DNA of 64,000 bases from Alteromonas sp. KUL106 (GTDB taxonomy: Bacteria > Pseudomonadota > Gammaproteobacteria > Enterobacterales > Alteromonadaceae), in contig NZ_BLIG01000027.1 of the NCBI RefSeq assembly GCF_009811415.1, positions 62,001-126,000 on the forward strand, in the 5' to 3' direction. The notes under the pieces were generated by a model that saw only the letters and a program-made list of their open reading frames with translations, made no database searches and had not been told where the DNA came from. This document shows, in pieces, positions 27,117 to 36,402 of the stretch. The first letter of the stretch is position 1. Every line of letters starts with the position of its first letter. A program made the position numbers and the translations under genes.

Positions 27117-28415
27117 TTAAAGAATATTCTCCCCGGCTTCAGGGTCTCTCGCGTTTCTTGCCTGCTCTCTAATTTCATGTGCTTCTGAGGTTACATCATC
27201 TTGGCTTAGCTGTGCATTAGCATGATTTTTTGCAGCACTTGGCGCTGTTCTTTCTTGCTCTTTGTTCTGCTTTTTAGCCTTGGTTTGATTCGAATTAGCT
27301 GACGTCGCATTGGCATTGCCTGTGACGTTTTCGGTTTCGATTTCGGTTTGATTGTTGATGGCGCTGTCATCTTTATCGCCATGGCTGAGCTTTCTGTTGG
27401 TTTTCTTTTGCGCCGACAGTTGAGACGCTACCGTGTCTGATTCGCCATCTTCGTCATTAATGCCCTCAATTTTTGCTGTGTTTCCCCCTTTTATAGTAAG
27501 GCCCTGAGGAAAGATAATCTCCCTGGCATCGTCTGGCATACTAATACCGGCATCCAGAAAGGCGAGCGTTATATTGCGCATTAATACCGATGACATTTTC
27601 ACTACACTGGTTTTTTCTACATCAACCCAAAAGTAAACTTTGACATTGTAGGTAGACGGTCCAAGCTCATCGATAAGAATCTGTGGCTCGGGGTCGCGTA
27701 ACACATTGTCTTGAGCCATCGTAATTTGACGGGCGATGTGTTGTGCATGCTGTATATCTGAGTCATAGCCCACACCAACAATAAATTGTCCCCGCATAAG
27801 GGGGTTGGCGGTTAGGTTTTTAATGACCCCTTTGTAAATCGTCGCATTAGGTATTTGGATATGGTTCCCATCAAAATCAACCAGTGTTGTGGCTCTGGCG
27901 GTGACCTTTTGGACAATGCCCGTAAAGTCGTTAATTTGCACAATATCACCGATTTTGAAAGGACGCTGAATGGTCAGAAGCAAGCTTGAAATGAAATTTT
28001 CGGCAATATCTCTAAACGCAAAACCAAGTATAAGCCCAACGACGCCTGTACCGCTGACAACGGCAATGGCAAACCCCGTTAATCCTGCTAAAAACAAAAA
28101 TGAATAAATACCCAGTAAAATGAGAACTAAGCTAACGCTTCGCTGTATAACTGATCGCAGGAGCGGCGATGTCGTTGTTCGGGTAAGTGGCTTCACTAAC
28201 ACCTTCGCTATATAGGGTGCAGATAGCACGAACACGAGCATGACAACAATTCCCAAGCCTAGCCCGGGTAATCGATAGATGAAATTGCTCCAAAGCTCAG
28301 CGAGTAAAGACTGGGCGCTAGATAAACTGGTTATGCCGCCCCCTTCAGCATTTTGTACAAATGTAGAGAAGCGTGAGAGCGAAAGCCACTGACTTGATAA
28401 TAACGTTGATAACAT
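27117..28415 (-). CDS. Small-conductance mechanosensitive channel (MscS family)
   Basis: The 432-residue protein has three to four membrane helices. The pore-lining helix ends in AVVSGTGVVGLILGFAFRDIAENFISSLLLTIQRPFKIGD, followed by the MscS beta domain (VQKVTARATTLVDFDGNHIQIPNATI). Such channels open under membrane tension and protect against hypo-osmotic shock. The C-terminal 110 or so residues are low-complexity, rich in Asn, Thr, Lys and Glu, and are not a known domain. The gene is isolated and convergent with the DUF3080 gene. Confidence 0.9.
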   Translation of the reverse strand: MLSTLLSSQWLSLSRFSTFVQNAEGGGITSLSSAQSLLAELWSNFIYRLPGLGLGIVVMLVFVLSAPYIAKVLVKPLTRTTTSPLLRSVIQRSVSLVLILLGIYSFLFLAGLTGFAIAVVSGTGVVGLILGFAFRDIAENFISSLLLTIQRPFKIGDIVQINDFTGIVQKVTARATTLVDFDGNHIQIPNATIYKGVIKNLTANPLMRGQFIVGVGYDSDIQHAQHIARQITMAQDNVLRDPEPQILIDELGPSTYNVKVYFWVDVEKTSVVKMSSVLMRNITLAFLDAGISMPDDAREIIFPQGLTIKGGNTAKIEGINDEDGESDTVASQLSAQKKTNRKLSHGDKDDSAINNQTEIETENVTGNANATSANSNQTKAKKQNKEQERTAPSAAKNHANAQLSQDDVTSEAHEIREQARNARDPEAGENIL

Positions 28416-28561
28416 AACCTAGTTCCTTGGTACGATGCTTAATGCATTAGCATATTTTTTCGGGCTTAAAATAGCCGTAGGCGGAAACCGCGTTCAGTCC
28501 ATCTTCGCGGCATGCGAAAAGGTAATTCCAATGCAAGTGCAAAAAAACGGTATGCAACGTT

Positions 28562-29188
28562 CTACGCCGCGATAACGAGATAAGATCCTAAACCTATGGT
28601 AAAAAGAAAACTTCCCCAGATAGTATGCTCAATGACCACCACTGGCGTTGAATTCGTGTGCATATAGCGATAGCCAAAAATGGCACCGCCAATCCAAGAT
28701 ACCACCACAGCAACCCAGTTGCCGTAAACCAAGTGCGCTAATCCGAAAAGAAAAGTACTTAACGCCCATCTCGCATATTTAGATGGCAGGATGCGCTTGT
28801 AGCGATGAAAGAAAAACGTTCTAAAGATAATTTCTTGGGGAATAACAGATACTATAGGGTAAATGAGCAGCGTAGCTACCCACATCCAGGGCTGATTCAT
28901 AGGCCAGTGCAAAAACAGTTCTGGTTTTAAAAAGTAAACCACTAGCGCAAGTAAACTCGCCCATGGCAAGAATAGCCTGAGTGTGCTTTTCAAATGAGTT
29001 TTATAATCGTCCCAATGCCACAACTTAATGCGTTTAAATTGTTTATCTGCTAACAAGATAGCCAAGCAGCAAAGACCCATAATGCCCAAGATTGGCATGA
29101 GGTAGTTTGCAAAGTGTTTTATCCAATAAAGCACAGCCAAGGGAAGCGCTACAAAAAGCAAGAGCAATTCAGACCACAGCTTTGCCAT
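28562..29188 (-). CDS. CPBP-family intramembrane metalloprotease
   Basis: The 208-residue polytopic protein has the CPBP (ABI/CAAX) motifs: QEIIFRTFFFHR in place of the usual EExxxR, and FGLAHLVYGN supplying a metal-binding histidine, with a third H in VVIEHTIWG. The first glutamate of the EE pair is Gln here, so activity is uncertain. Family members are membrane proteases or bacteriocin-immunity-like proteins, and the substrate is unknown. The gene stands alone, with the divergent region at 29189-29538 before a RpiR regulator. Confidence 0.8.
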   Translation of the reverse strand: MAKLWSELLLLFVALPLAVLYWIKHFANYLMPILGIMGLCCLAILLADKQFKRIKLWHWDDYKTHLKSTLRLFLPWASLLALVVYFLKPELFLHWPMNQPWMWVATLLIYPIVSVIPQEIIFRTFFFHRYKRILPSKYARWALSTFLFGLAHLVYGNWVAVVVSWIGGAIFGYRYMHTNSTPVVVIEHTIWGSFLFTIGLGSYLVIAA

Positions 29189-29538
29189 GACTTCCCCCTA
29201 TCTAAGATATGCTTTTTTTAAAAGGCAATTTCAGAACAACAAATTAATGACAGTTTTATGAATATTCTTCACATGAAAGTGTAGTGCCAAAATGGAAGCG
29301 ACAATGCATTAATTGTTTGCGACTTTAGCCTATATACCAAAGCAGATAAGTAAGCTCTTAATTTCAATGAATTTTAACTCAAGCTTTGCGTAGAATAGAG
29401 GTTAATCAATGACGAGGATGAGTGAAAAAACGATTGAGTCTTGTGAAAAAAGGTTAGCCTTGTCGCTAAACTCACGTAGTGTTTGTACAACGCACAAAAG
29501 TCGTGAAATAATTGCACAAGATGTATAAGGCGAATCTA
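29189..29538. other. Divergent intergenic region before the RpiR regulator
   Basis: About 350 bp of AT-rich DNA separate the CPBP gene (minus) from the RpiR gene (plus). Promoters for both are expected here. I see no coding frame, strong hairpin or palindrome worth naming. Confidence 0.4.
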
Positions 29539-30372
29539 ATGACAAAAAGCAGCCCTAGCGACGTTTTACAACAAATTGAAAAACATTACGCCTCACTGTC
29601 TCCCTCAGGCAAATCGATTGCGCATTATATTCAGCAAAACCCTATTGCAGTCCTAAGCCAATCCATATCGTTAATTGCCGAAAAAACAGGTACATCAAAG
29701 GCAACGGTAAGTCGTTTTTTTCGTCAGTTAGGTTTCGATTCGCATCAGCAAGCTAAAGACGCACTGATGCAGCTTAGGGAACAAGGTGTACCTGTGGTTA
29801 GCCCTTCAAGTGGGGTCTTGCAGCACGAAAGCGATAGCAAAAACTTAGCGAATACGTTTGAAGGCACAACGCCCGCTGCGTTAAATGAAATAGCCGATAT
29901 TCTTGCTAACGCTCATCAAGTTACGTTAATAGGATTTCGTAACGCCTACCCTATTGCCCTTCATTTTAGACAACAGCTAAAACAAATTCGTACCTCAGTA
30001 CGCGTATTGCCTCAACCTGGACAAACATTAAGTGAAGATATAGTCGACTTGACGGAAAATGATGTTGTTGTTTTATTTGGATTTCGTCGCAGAACGCGCC
30101 AGTTTAAGTACGTTTTAAACAGCATAAAACATTGTAGGACCGTGCTTATCACTGACCCGACTGGACAGGGCTACCGACAAGATGTTGACCACTTGTTGGT
30201 CACACACATCGGTGGAGACGCCCCCTTCGATAGCTACGCTGCACCGATGAGCCTTGTTGCTTCGCTATGTAACTTAACCTATGAGGCACTTGGCAGCGCT
30301 GCTGCAGACCGTGTCGATGCCATTACAGACATCTATATTCAAATGGATGAGTTAGAAAATCCTCAACGCTGA
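29539..30372 (+). CDS. MurR/RpiR family transcriptional regulator
   Basis: The protein of about 277 residues has an N-terminal HTH_6 domain (SLSPSGKSIAHYIQQNP...SIAEKTGTSKATVSRFFRQLGF) and a C-terminal SIS sugar-isomerase domain (ANAHQVTLIGFRNAYPIALHFRQQLKQI) that would bind a small ligand. I start it at ATG 29539 because AAGGCG lies ten bases upstream. In-frame ATGs at 29521 and 29512 lack a ribosome site. It lies beside the allantoate/oxamate operon, and a perfect palindrome overlaps that operon's promoter (31238-31255). The RpiR protein is the best candidate to bind there. Confidence 0.86.
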   Translation: MTKSSPSDVLQQIEKHYASLSPSGKSIAHYIQQNPIAVLSQSISLIAEKTGTSKATVSRFFRQLGFDSHQQAKDALMQLREQGVPVVSPSSGVLQHESDSKNLANTFEGTTPAALNEIADILANAHQVTLIGFRNAYPIALHFRQQLKQIRTSVRVLPQPGQTLSEDIVDLTENDVVVLFGFRRRTRQFKYVLNSIKHCRTVLITDPTGQGYRQDVDHLLVTHIGGDAPFDSYAAPMSLVASLCNLTYEALGSAAADRVDAITDIYIQMDELENPQR

Positions 30373-30453
30373 CACTTCCCTTTGTTTATTTTTTGCGCAA
30401 TACTGTTGCAAATAAGAGTTCGTAGCAGGTATTTTTTATTTTTCAAGTGAAAG

Positions 30454-30495
30454 TGGAACATTCTAGGTAAAAGATGGAACTTTCTAGGTAAAAGA
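30454..30495. repeat. Two tandem 21-bp repeats upstream of the DUF924 gene
   Basis: Two adjacent copies (30454-30474 and 30475-30495) begin TGGAACWTTCTAGG and end GTAAAAGA, and differ at one base. A 21-bp period is two helical turns, so two proteins could bind on the same face. A TATAAAAAGG follows closely at 30499-30508. Chance duplication is the alternative. Confidence 0.7.
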
Positions 30496-30553
30496 TAGGT
30501 ATAAAAAGGGCAACCCCTAATTTTACTGCTTTGAACGTGTTGTTGGAGTAGAT

Positions 30554-31117
30554 ATGGATAAGACACAAGTGGTCATGGAAGAAGCTAGCGGCGTGTTAGA
30601 TTTTTGGTTCGGAGAACTTTCACCCGAGCAATGGTTTAGCGAAGACCCAGCATTGGATAAAACTATCACCTCACGGTTCACTAAACTGCGAACTGCAGCG
30701 TTAAATGGTGAGCTATGGCCGTGGCGCGCAACCCCTACCGGGCGCCTAGCAGAACTAATTCTTCTTGATCAATTCTCCCGAAATATGTTTCGCGGTCATG
30801 CCGATGCATACGCCGCGGATAGCATAGCGTTGGTTTTGGCGCAAGAAGCTGTAAGCGTTGAAGCCGATAAGGTGCTTACGCCGCAACAGCGTGCCTTTCT
30901 CTACATGCCCTTCATGCACAGCGAATCACTTGCAATTCACGATGTTGCATTAGAACTATTTTCGCAAGAGGGGCTTGAGCAACAATTCATATTCGAACAA
31001 CGGCATCAGAAGGTCATAGAGCAATTTGGTCGATATCCTCACCGAAACGCGGCGTTAGGTCGTGAGTCTACGCAAGAAGAAATCGCTTTTCTTACCAATA
31101 ATCCTAACGGATTTTGA
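30554..31117 (+). CDS. DUF924 family protein
   Basis: The 187-residue protein starts at ATG 30554 and has the DUF924 signature VLDFWFGELSPEQWFSEDPALDKTI and the conserved WPWRATPTGRLAELILLDQFSRNMFRG. It is an all-helical TPR-like soluble protein of unknown function that is widespread in Proteobacteria. It is separated from the RpiR gene by 181 bp containing two tandem repeats (30454-30495). Its link to purine use is only by position. Confidence 0.9.
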   Translation: MDKTQVVMEEASGVLDFWFGELSPEQWFSEDPALDKTITSRFTKLRTAALNGELWPWRATPTGRLAELILLDQFSRNMFRGHADAYAADSIALVLAQEAVSVEADKVLTPQQRAFLYMPFMHSESLAIHDVALELFSQEGLEQQFIFEQRHQKVIEQFGRYPHRNAALGRESTQEEIAFLTNNPNGF

Positions 31118-31226
31118 GTTTAATCGCCGCTTGCATGCCCGCGGTGCCCTTTTTATGTTCTGTCTCTCACTCACGCTCAAACCTCTTACTGAGCGTCATA
31201 TTTTGTAAAGTAACGATCGTTTCTCC

Positions 31227-31258
31227 TTGACATTACAATGAAACATATGTTTCATAAA
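31227..31258 (+). promoter_or_regulatory. Promoter with an 18-bp palindromic operator
   Basis: TTGACA at 31227-31232 is a consensus -35. A perfect palindrome, ATGAAACATATGTTTCAT, covers 31238-31255, and a weak -10 (CATAAA) follows at 31253-31258. A repressor bound here would block RNA polymerase. A separate perfect 10-bp palindrome, AACGATCGTT, lies just upstream at 31212-31221. The amidase gene starts 43 bp further on. Confidence 0.7.
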
Positions 31259-31297
31259 GACATGCATAAACAATAAAATAATAGATAAGAAAGCGCT

Positions 31298-32542
31298 GTG
31301 AGCTCACCTTTTGTCATTAAGCCCTGTAACAATCAATTTAAGCAGGCAATTCAAGCGTTAGAAACGACGTCACGCGGGGATAGCGATAACCCAAAGAATG
31401 CGTTTTCAGAGGACGGGTTACTGAACGGGCTCAGCCTTGCTGTTAAAGACTTATTTCATATAAAAGGGTTGCCAACAGCGGCAGGCAACCCAGATTGGCA
31501 AAACAGTCATCCGATACCAGAAACGACGAATAGCTGCGTTGCTACTATGCTTGCTGCTGGCGCCAAGTTTAAGGGTAAAACCATCACCGATGAACTAGCC
31601 TACAGTCTGCACGGCCAAAACAAACATTACGCTCAGCTGGTTAACCCCGCTGCTCCGGCTCATATTCCAGGCGGCTCATCATCGGGCTCGGCGGTGGCCG
31701 TCAGTGCGCACCTTGCTGACATTGGACTTGGAACTGATACGGGGGGATCCATTCGCGTTCCATCGAGTTATCAGGGCCTTTGGGGCCTGCGAACCACGCA
31801 CGGACTCATACCTTGCGACACCATGGTACCGCTTGCGCCCTCATTCGACACAATTGGATGGATGACAAGAGATCTGGATACACTGCAAAAAGTCGCAAAG
31901 GTGTGTTTAGCTGATGCAGATAACACCAGCGCAATGCAAAACACCATTGATAATGAACCTTGCTTTGGTATTGCTACGCACTTATTTGCAGGCTCAGCAC
32001 ATGGTTTACTTTGCAAACCGTGGCTTGATAAGCTTGCAGAGCATCACAAACATGTTGCGCTATCAGCCGAGCAATTAGATCTTTCACTATTGCAAACCGC
32101 TGCCACATTTCGCACGTTGCAGGGCGCTGAGATTTGGCAGCAACATGGCGATTGGATTGAGAAAACTCAGCCCGATATTGCCCAAGATATTATGTTGCGC
32201 TTAGATTGGTGTAAAACCATAACGACACACGATATACAGCAAGCTAAAGCACAACAAAGCGTGGTGATTAACCATGTAAATACACTATTTAACGAAATAG
32301 ATGTATTGGTTATCCCTACAACACCAGGCGTTGCACCTCGTTGCGATGCCGATGAAACAACACTGGCGAATGATAGGAATGCGCTTCTTGCGCTGACAGC
32401 AATAGCGGGGCTTGCAGGACTCCCCCAGCTTCATCTGCCTTTATTCACCCTACATAACGCCCCATGCGGTTTATCGCTTGTGGGCAAAAAAGGCAACGAT
32501 CTTGCACTTCTCGCGTTAGCGGAAAAGTTAACCTCTCGCTAG
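31298..32542 (+). CDS. Amidase-signature family amidohydrolase
   Basis: The 414-residue enzyme has the complete amidase-signature triad: Lys in LAVKDLFH, the middle Ser in IPGGSSSGSA and the nucleophile Ser in LGTDTGGSIRVPSSY. It starts with GTG at 31298 and heads an operon running to 38145. In Klebsiella, related amidases (AtzE-like HpxY) accompany the oxamate amidohydrolase HpxW in oxalurate breakdown. I infer that this enzyme may hydrolyse oxalurate or a similar N-carbamoyl amide. The sequence alone does not give the substrate. Confidence 0.85.
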   Translation: MSSPFVIKPCNNQFKQAIQALETTSRGDSDNPKNAFSEDGLLNGLSLAVKDLFHIKGLPTAAGNPDWQNSHPIPETTNSCVATMLAAGAKFKGKTITDELAYSLHGQNKHYAQLVNPAAPAHIPGGSSSGSAVAVSAHLADIGLGTDTGGSIRVPSSYQGLWGLRTTHGLIPCDTMVPLAPSFDTIGWMTRDLDTLQKVAKVCLADADNTSAMQNTIDNEPCFGIATHLFAGSAHGLLCKPWLDKLAEHHKHVALSAEQLDLSLLQTAATFRTLQGAEIWQQHGDWIEKTQPDIAQDIMLRLDWCKTITTHDIQQAKAQQSVVINHVNTLFNEIDVLVIPTTPGVAPRCDADETTLANDRNALLALTAIAGLAGLPQLHLPLFTLHNAPCGLSLVGKKGNDLALLALAEKLTSR

Positions 32543-32659
32543 ACCTGCGTTGGTCCCATTCACTGCGCTCTATCACGAATATAGCGTGTAGATGGAAGGC
32601 TCGATCGCAGCGCTTTTAGAAAGATGGCTGTCGTTGCTGAATTTTCGAAGGAAATAACA

Positions 32660-34237
32660 ATGAGTGAAAAACCCAACATTGCGTTTACCGCGCCCCACTT
32701 TGCAGCATCTCAAGTGGGTTTAAGCATACTAGAGAAAGGCGGTACAGCTATTGAAGCGATGGTCGCGGCTGCCGCCTCTATCGCGGTTGAATACCCACAT
32801 ATGAATGGCATGGGCGGCGATGGGTTTTGGCTTATCAGTGAGCCGGGCAAAAAACCTATAGGTATTGATGCATCAGGTGTCGCCGCCAAAGGCGCCACCC
32901 CCTCTTTTTACGACGGCCTAGATGCCATTCCAAGTCGAGGCGGTAAGTCTGCACTGACCATGGCGGGTGCCGTTGCCGGTTGGCAAAAGGCCCTTGAAAT
33001 AAGCCAAGATTGGCAAAGTTCAATGCCGTTAAGCACCCTATTTGATACCGCTATAAGCCAAGCCAACTGGGGAATTGAAGTAACACAGAGCCTGGTTGAC
33101 GCCAGTAACAAAACGTTCGATGAATTAAGTACTGATGGAAACTTTGCTCAGTTTTTGATAAAGGGCAAAGCCCTCAAAAAAGGTAAAATTCTTAAGCTCA
33201 CTAAACTGTCTGAAACGTTGAAGCACCTGGCTGAAAAAGGCTTAGATGATTTTTATCACGGTGAGCTTGCTGCTAAGCTTGCTCATGATTTAGAAGCCGC
33301 AGGCTCCCCTATTCGACTTGAGGATTTTAAGCAGTACGAGGCGAAAATTGTAGAGCCCCTGTCGGTATCTACCAGCAAAGGCAAACTGTATAACTTACCT
33401 GCTCCTACCCAAGGTGTGGCATCGTTAATTATTTTAGCGCTATACGATAAAGTTCAGCACCTTGGCAGCACCGATGCAGATATGGTGCATTTGTTGATTG
33501 AGTGCACAAAGCAAGCTTTTATTGCGCGTAACGCAAACGTCACCGACCCATCGCGCACGCCTGTCAATTTACAAAGCCTTTTGAGTGACGATGCGCTAGA
33601 CGCGATGGCAAAGCACATTTCTTTAGATAAGGCGCTGCCATGGCCTTATGAAGCAAAACCTGGCGACACAATATGGATGGGGTGCTGTGACTCGCAGGGG
33701 CGCATGGTGAGCTACATTCAATCGCTTTACTGGGAATTTGGCTCAGGCGTAGTAAGCCCACAAACTGGTATTGTGTGGAACAACCGCGGCACGTCTTTCT
33801 CACTCGATCCAAACAGTAATCAGTATTTAGCACCCGGTTTAAAACCGTTTCATACGTTAAACCCAGCGTTTGCTGAATTGATTGATGGACGTCGAATGAG
33901 TTACGGCACGATGGGGGGTGAAGGGCAACCGCAAACACAAGCCGCTTTATTTGCTCGCCACGTTTACCATGGCCAACCGATAGCGAAAGCGATTTCGCTT
34001 GGCCGCTGGCTGCTCGGTAGAACTTGGGGCGACCAAAGCCATAACTTAAAAGCAGAACGAGACCTTGTTGAATACGTTGGCGAGAGCTTGGTTGCACGGG
34101 GCCATGACATGGTAACCGTAGATCCATGCAACGAACTTATGGGCCACGCCGGCGCGATTATTCGCGATACAGAAGGAACAGTCAGCGGTGCCAGCGACCC
34201 ACGCAGCGACGGTAAAGCGTATTTAGGTTACCGCTAG
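32660..34237 (+). CDS. hpxW: Gamma-glutamyltransferase-family protein, likely oxamate amidohydrolase
   Basis: The 525-residue proenzyme starts at ATG 32660 with CGAAGGAAATAACA as ribosome site. It has MNGMGGDGFWL near residue 50 and the autocleavage site with the nucleophilic Thr in NNRGTSFSLDPNSNQYL. The downstream part has YGTMGGEGQPQTQA. No signal peptide is present, so it acts in the cytoplasm, unlike secreted GGTs. The neighbours (allantoate amidohydrolase, ureidoglycine aminotransferase) match HpxW, which hydrolyses oxamate to oxalate and ammonia. The exact substrate is inferred from context. Confidence 0.8.
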   Translation: MSEKPNIAFTAPHFAASQVGLSILEKGGTAIEAMVAAAASIAVEYPHMNGMGGDGFWLISEPGKKPIGIDASGVAAKGATPSFYDGLDAIPSRGGKSALTMAGAVAGWQKALEISQDWQSSMPLSTLFDTAISQANWGIEVTQSLVDASNKTFDELSTDGNFAQFLIKGKALKKGKILKLTKLSETLKHLAEKGLDDFYHGELAAKLAHDLEAAGSPIRLEDFKQYEAKIVEPLSVSTSKGKLYNLPAPTQGVASLIILALYDKVQHLGSTDADMVHLLIECTKQAFIARNANVTDPSRTPVNLQSLLSDDALDAMAKHISLDKALPWPYEAKPGDTIWMGCCDSQGRMVSYIQSLYWEFGSGVVSPQTGIVWNNRGTSFSLDPNSNQYLAPGLKPFHTLNPAFAELIDGRRMSYGTMGGEGQPQTQAALFARHVYHGQPIAKAISLGRWLLGRTWGDQSHNLKAERDLVEYVGESLVARGHDMVTVDPCNELMGHAGAIIRDTEGTVSGASDPRSDGKAYLGYR

Positions 34238-34304
34238 CGCACTTTTTTTTACATGTGCGTAAGTGACAGGTATTCGTTAAACATTTAATTGAGTAATAAA
34301 TTAC

Positions 34305-35123
34305 ATGCAGTTTTTATTGGATAACCTTACGGTTATATTGTCGTTAATAGGTACTGGCGTATTTGCTGGTTTATTAGCAGGTATGCTTGGTGTAGGTGGC
34401 GGCATTGTTATTGTGCCGGTACTGTTCTTTCTATTTCAAGCGTTAGGGGTTTCCCCCGAGAGCGCTATGGTGATAGCAACGGCAACATCGCTTGCTACTA
34501 TTGTTCCCACCTCGGTGAGTTCTATTCGTGCTCACCACAGCAAAGGCAATGTAGACTTCGTTTTACTAAAAGCCTGGGCCTTGTTCATCTTAATTGGCGT
34601 GCTTGCCGGAAGCTATGCGGTTACGGCCGTTAACCCCACGTTTCTTACCTTACTGTTTGGCATTATCGCGACCTTGTCAGCCATTAATATGCTCATTGGC
34701 AAAAAAGATGCCCTATTTAAGGGGCTACCGGGCCGCGCAGGACAGTCGCTTATGGCAACCTGCATAGGACTCTTTAGCGCTATGGTAGGCATTGGCGGCG
34801 GAACACTCACTGTGCCAACGCTCACGTTTTGTAATTACCCTGCGCACAAAGCGGTGGGCACTGCGGCAGCGGTGGGCTTGATCATTTCTCTCCCTGCCGC
34901 CTTAACTTTACTGTTTGTTGGCACTACCCCTGCGGATGCGCCTTACGCTACCTACGGTTACGTAAATCTGCTTGGGTTTGCTTGCATTGTGCCGCTAACG
35001 GTGCTGTTTGCTCCCGTAGGCGCGAGTATCGCAAATAAACTAGATGCAGGATTACTCAAGAAAATCTTCGCTGTTGTTTTGATCATTACTGGCTTGCGTA
35101 TGCTAGCGCAAGTGCTTATCTAG
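34305..35123 (+). CDS. TauE/SafE family membrane transporter
   Basis: The 272-residue protein has eight or so membrane helices in two related halves, each with a glycine-rich motif (LLAGMLGVGGGIVIVPVLF and AMVGIGGGTLTVPTLTF). This is the TauE/SafE sulfite-exporter superfamily of small-anion exporters. It lies between the oxamate amidohydrolase and aminotransferase genes, so export of an organic anion such as oxalate is a reasonable guess. Only 10 bp separate it from the next gene. Confidence 0.84.
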   Translation: MQFLLDNLTVILSLIGTGVFAGLLAGMLGVGGGIVIVPVLFFLFQALGVSPESAMVIATATSLATIVPTSVSSIRAHHSKGNVDFVLLKAWALFILIGVLAGSYAVTAVNPTFLTLLFGIIATLSAINMLIGKKDALFKGLPGRAGQSLMATCIGLFSAMVGIGGGTLTVPTLTFCNYPAHKAVGTAAAVGLIISLPAALTLLFVGTTPADAPYATYGYVNLLGFACIVPLTVLFAPVGASIANKLDAGLLKKIFAVVLIITGLRMLAQVLI

Positions 35124-35133
35124 GAGTACTCAG

Positions 35134-36402
35134 ATGTCTACTGGAATGTCTAACAAAACTTTCGCTCCACTTTCTCCACCTCCCCGTTTATTGATGGGCC
35201 CTGGCCCCATCAATTGCTATCCACGTGTTTTAAGCGCTATGGCTACACAGCTTGTGGGGCAATACGACCCTGTAATGACAGGTTACATGAATGAAGTCAT
35301 GCAGCTTTACCGCGATGTTTTCAATACGAAAAACCAGCAAACTTTTTTGGTTGATGGCACGTCGCGCGCGGGTATTGAAGCCGTAATGGTGTCAGCAATA
35401 GAACCGGGAGATAAAGTTCTTGTGCCTATCTTTGGGCGCTTTGGCCATTTGCTTGCTGAAATCGCCGAACGTGCTGATGCCGAAGTACACACCATAGAAG
35501 TGCCTTGGGGCGAAGTATTCACCGCTGAGCAAATAGAAGCGGCGATTAAAGAGGTGCAGCCAAAGTTATTGGCTATTGTTCAGGGTGATACCTCCACTAC
35601 GATGCTCCAACCTTTGGCAGAAATTGGTGCGATTTGTGAGGCGCACAACGTTTTATTCTATTGTGATGCTACGGCCTCAATTGGCGGAAACCCTCTTGAT
35701 GTTGATGCCTGGAAGTTAGACGCCGTATCGGTGGGCCTACAAAAATGTTTGGGTGGCCCCTCAGGCAGCGCACCAATCACCCTTAGCGACAAATTCGTAA
35801 AAACAGTGCGTACTCGCCATCATGTTGAAGCCGGTATTCGCGACGCGCATCACCAAGCGGCCCGTGGCCCAAAGATCCGCTCAAACTACTTTGATTTACC
35901 CATGATCATGGACTATTGGGGAGAAGAGCGCTTAAACCATCATACCGAAGCAGCCAGTATGCTGTATTGTGCGCGCGAGTGCGCTCGCCTTCATCTAGAA
36001 GAAGGCCAGCAAAACGTGATTGCGCGACATAAAGTGGCTGGTGATGCCATGCTAGCCGGTGTTCAAGCGATGGGGCTTGTGCCCTTTGGCGACCTAAAGC
36101 ACAAAATGTACAACGTTGTGGGTGTTCATATCCCAGACGGCGTAAAAGGCGAAGAGGTGCGCGAAACCCTTCTTTTGCGATTCAACATTGAAATAGGCAC
36201 TAGCTTTGGCCCGTTAAAAGGCAAAATATGGCGCATTGGGACGATGGGCTACAACGCCCGTGAGGACGCAGTGCTTCATACCCTTCAATCTCTTGAAACC
36301 GTGTTGCGCATGCAAGGATTCAATGCCACTGCAGGGAAAGGCGTAGATGCAGCATTAGCCGTGTACGCAGACGCGAAGTCGGCAGGAGTGACGAATGGGT
36401 GA
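35134..36402 (+). CDS. pucG: Ureidoglycine-glyoxylate aminotransferase (PucG-like)
   Basis: The 422-residue class V aminotransferase has RLLMGPGPINCYPRV at the N-terminus, the PLP lysine in VGLQKCLGGPSG and an aspartate in FYCDATASIGG. AGGAGT precedes the ATG. It most resembles alanine-glyoxylate and ureidoglycine-glyoxylate aminotransferases. The overlap by 8 bp with an allantoate amidohydrolase gene supports the latter: it would convert ureidoglycine plus glyoxylate to oxalurate and glycine. Confidence 0.82.
   Translation: MSTGMSNKTFAPLSPPPRLLMGPGPINCYPRVLSAMATQLVGQYDPVMTGYMNEVMQLYRDVFNTKNQQTFLVDGTSRAGIEAVMVSAIEPGDKVLVPIFGRFGHLLAEIAERADAEVHTIEVPWGEVFTAEQIEAAIKEVQPKLLAIVQGDTSTTMLQPLAEIGAICEAHNVLFYCDATASIGGNPLDVDAWKLDAVSVGLQKCLGGPSGSAPITLSDKFVKTVRTRHHVEAGIRDAHHQAARGPKIRSNYFDLPMIMDYWGEERLNHHTEAASMLYCARECARLHLEEGQQNVIARHKVAGDAMLAGVQAMGLVPFGDLKHKMYNVVGVHIPDGVKGEEVRETLLLRFNIEIGTSFGPLKGKIWRIGTMGYNAREDAVLHTLQSLETVLRMQGFNATAGKGVDAALAVYADAKSAGVTNG

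Noticed and set aside
33564..34127. 187-codon frame on the minus strand opposite the gamma-glutamyltransferase-like gene
   Set aside because: It lies wholly inside a strongly conserved gene on the other strand, is rich in Ser, Arg and Cys without family pattern, and has no ribosome site.
34305..35123. TauE/SafE protein as a sulfite or taurine transporter
   Set aside because: No sulfonate genes are near. The purine-operon context argues for another small anion, so no specific substrate is named.
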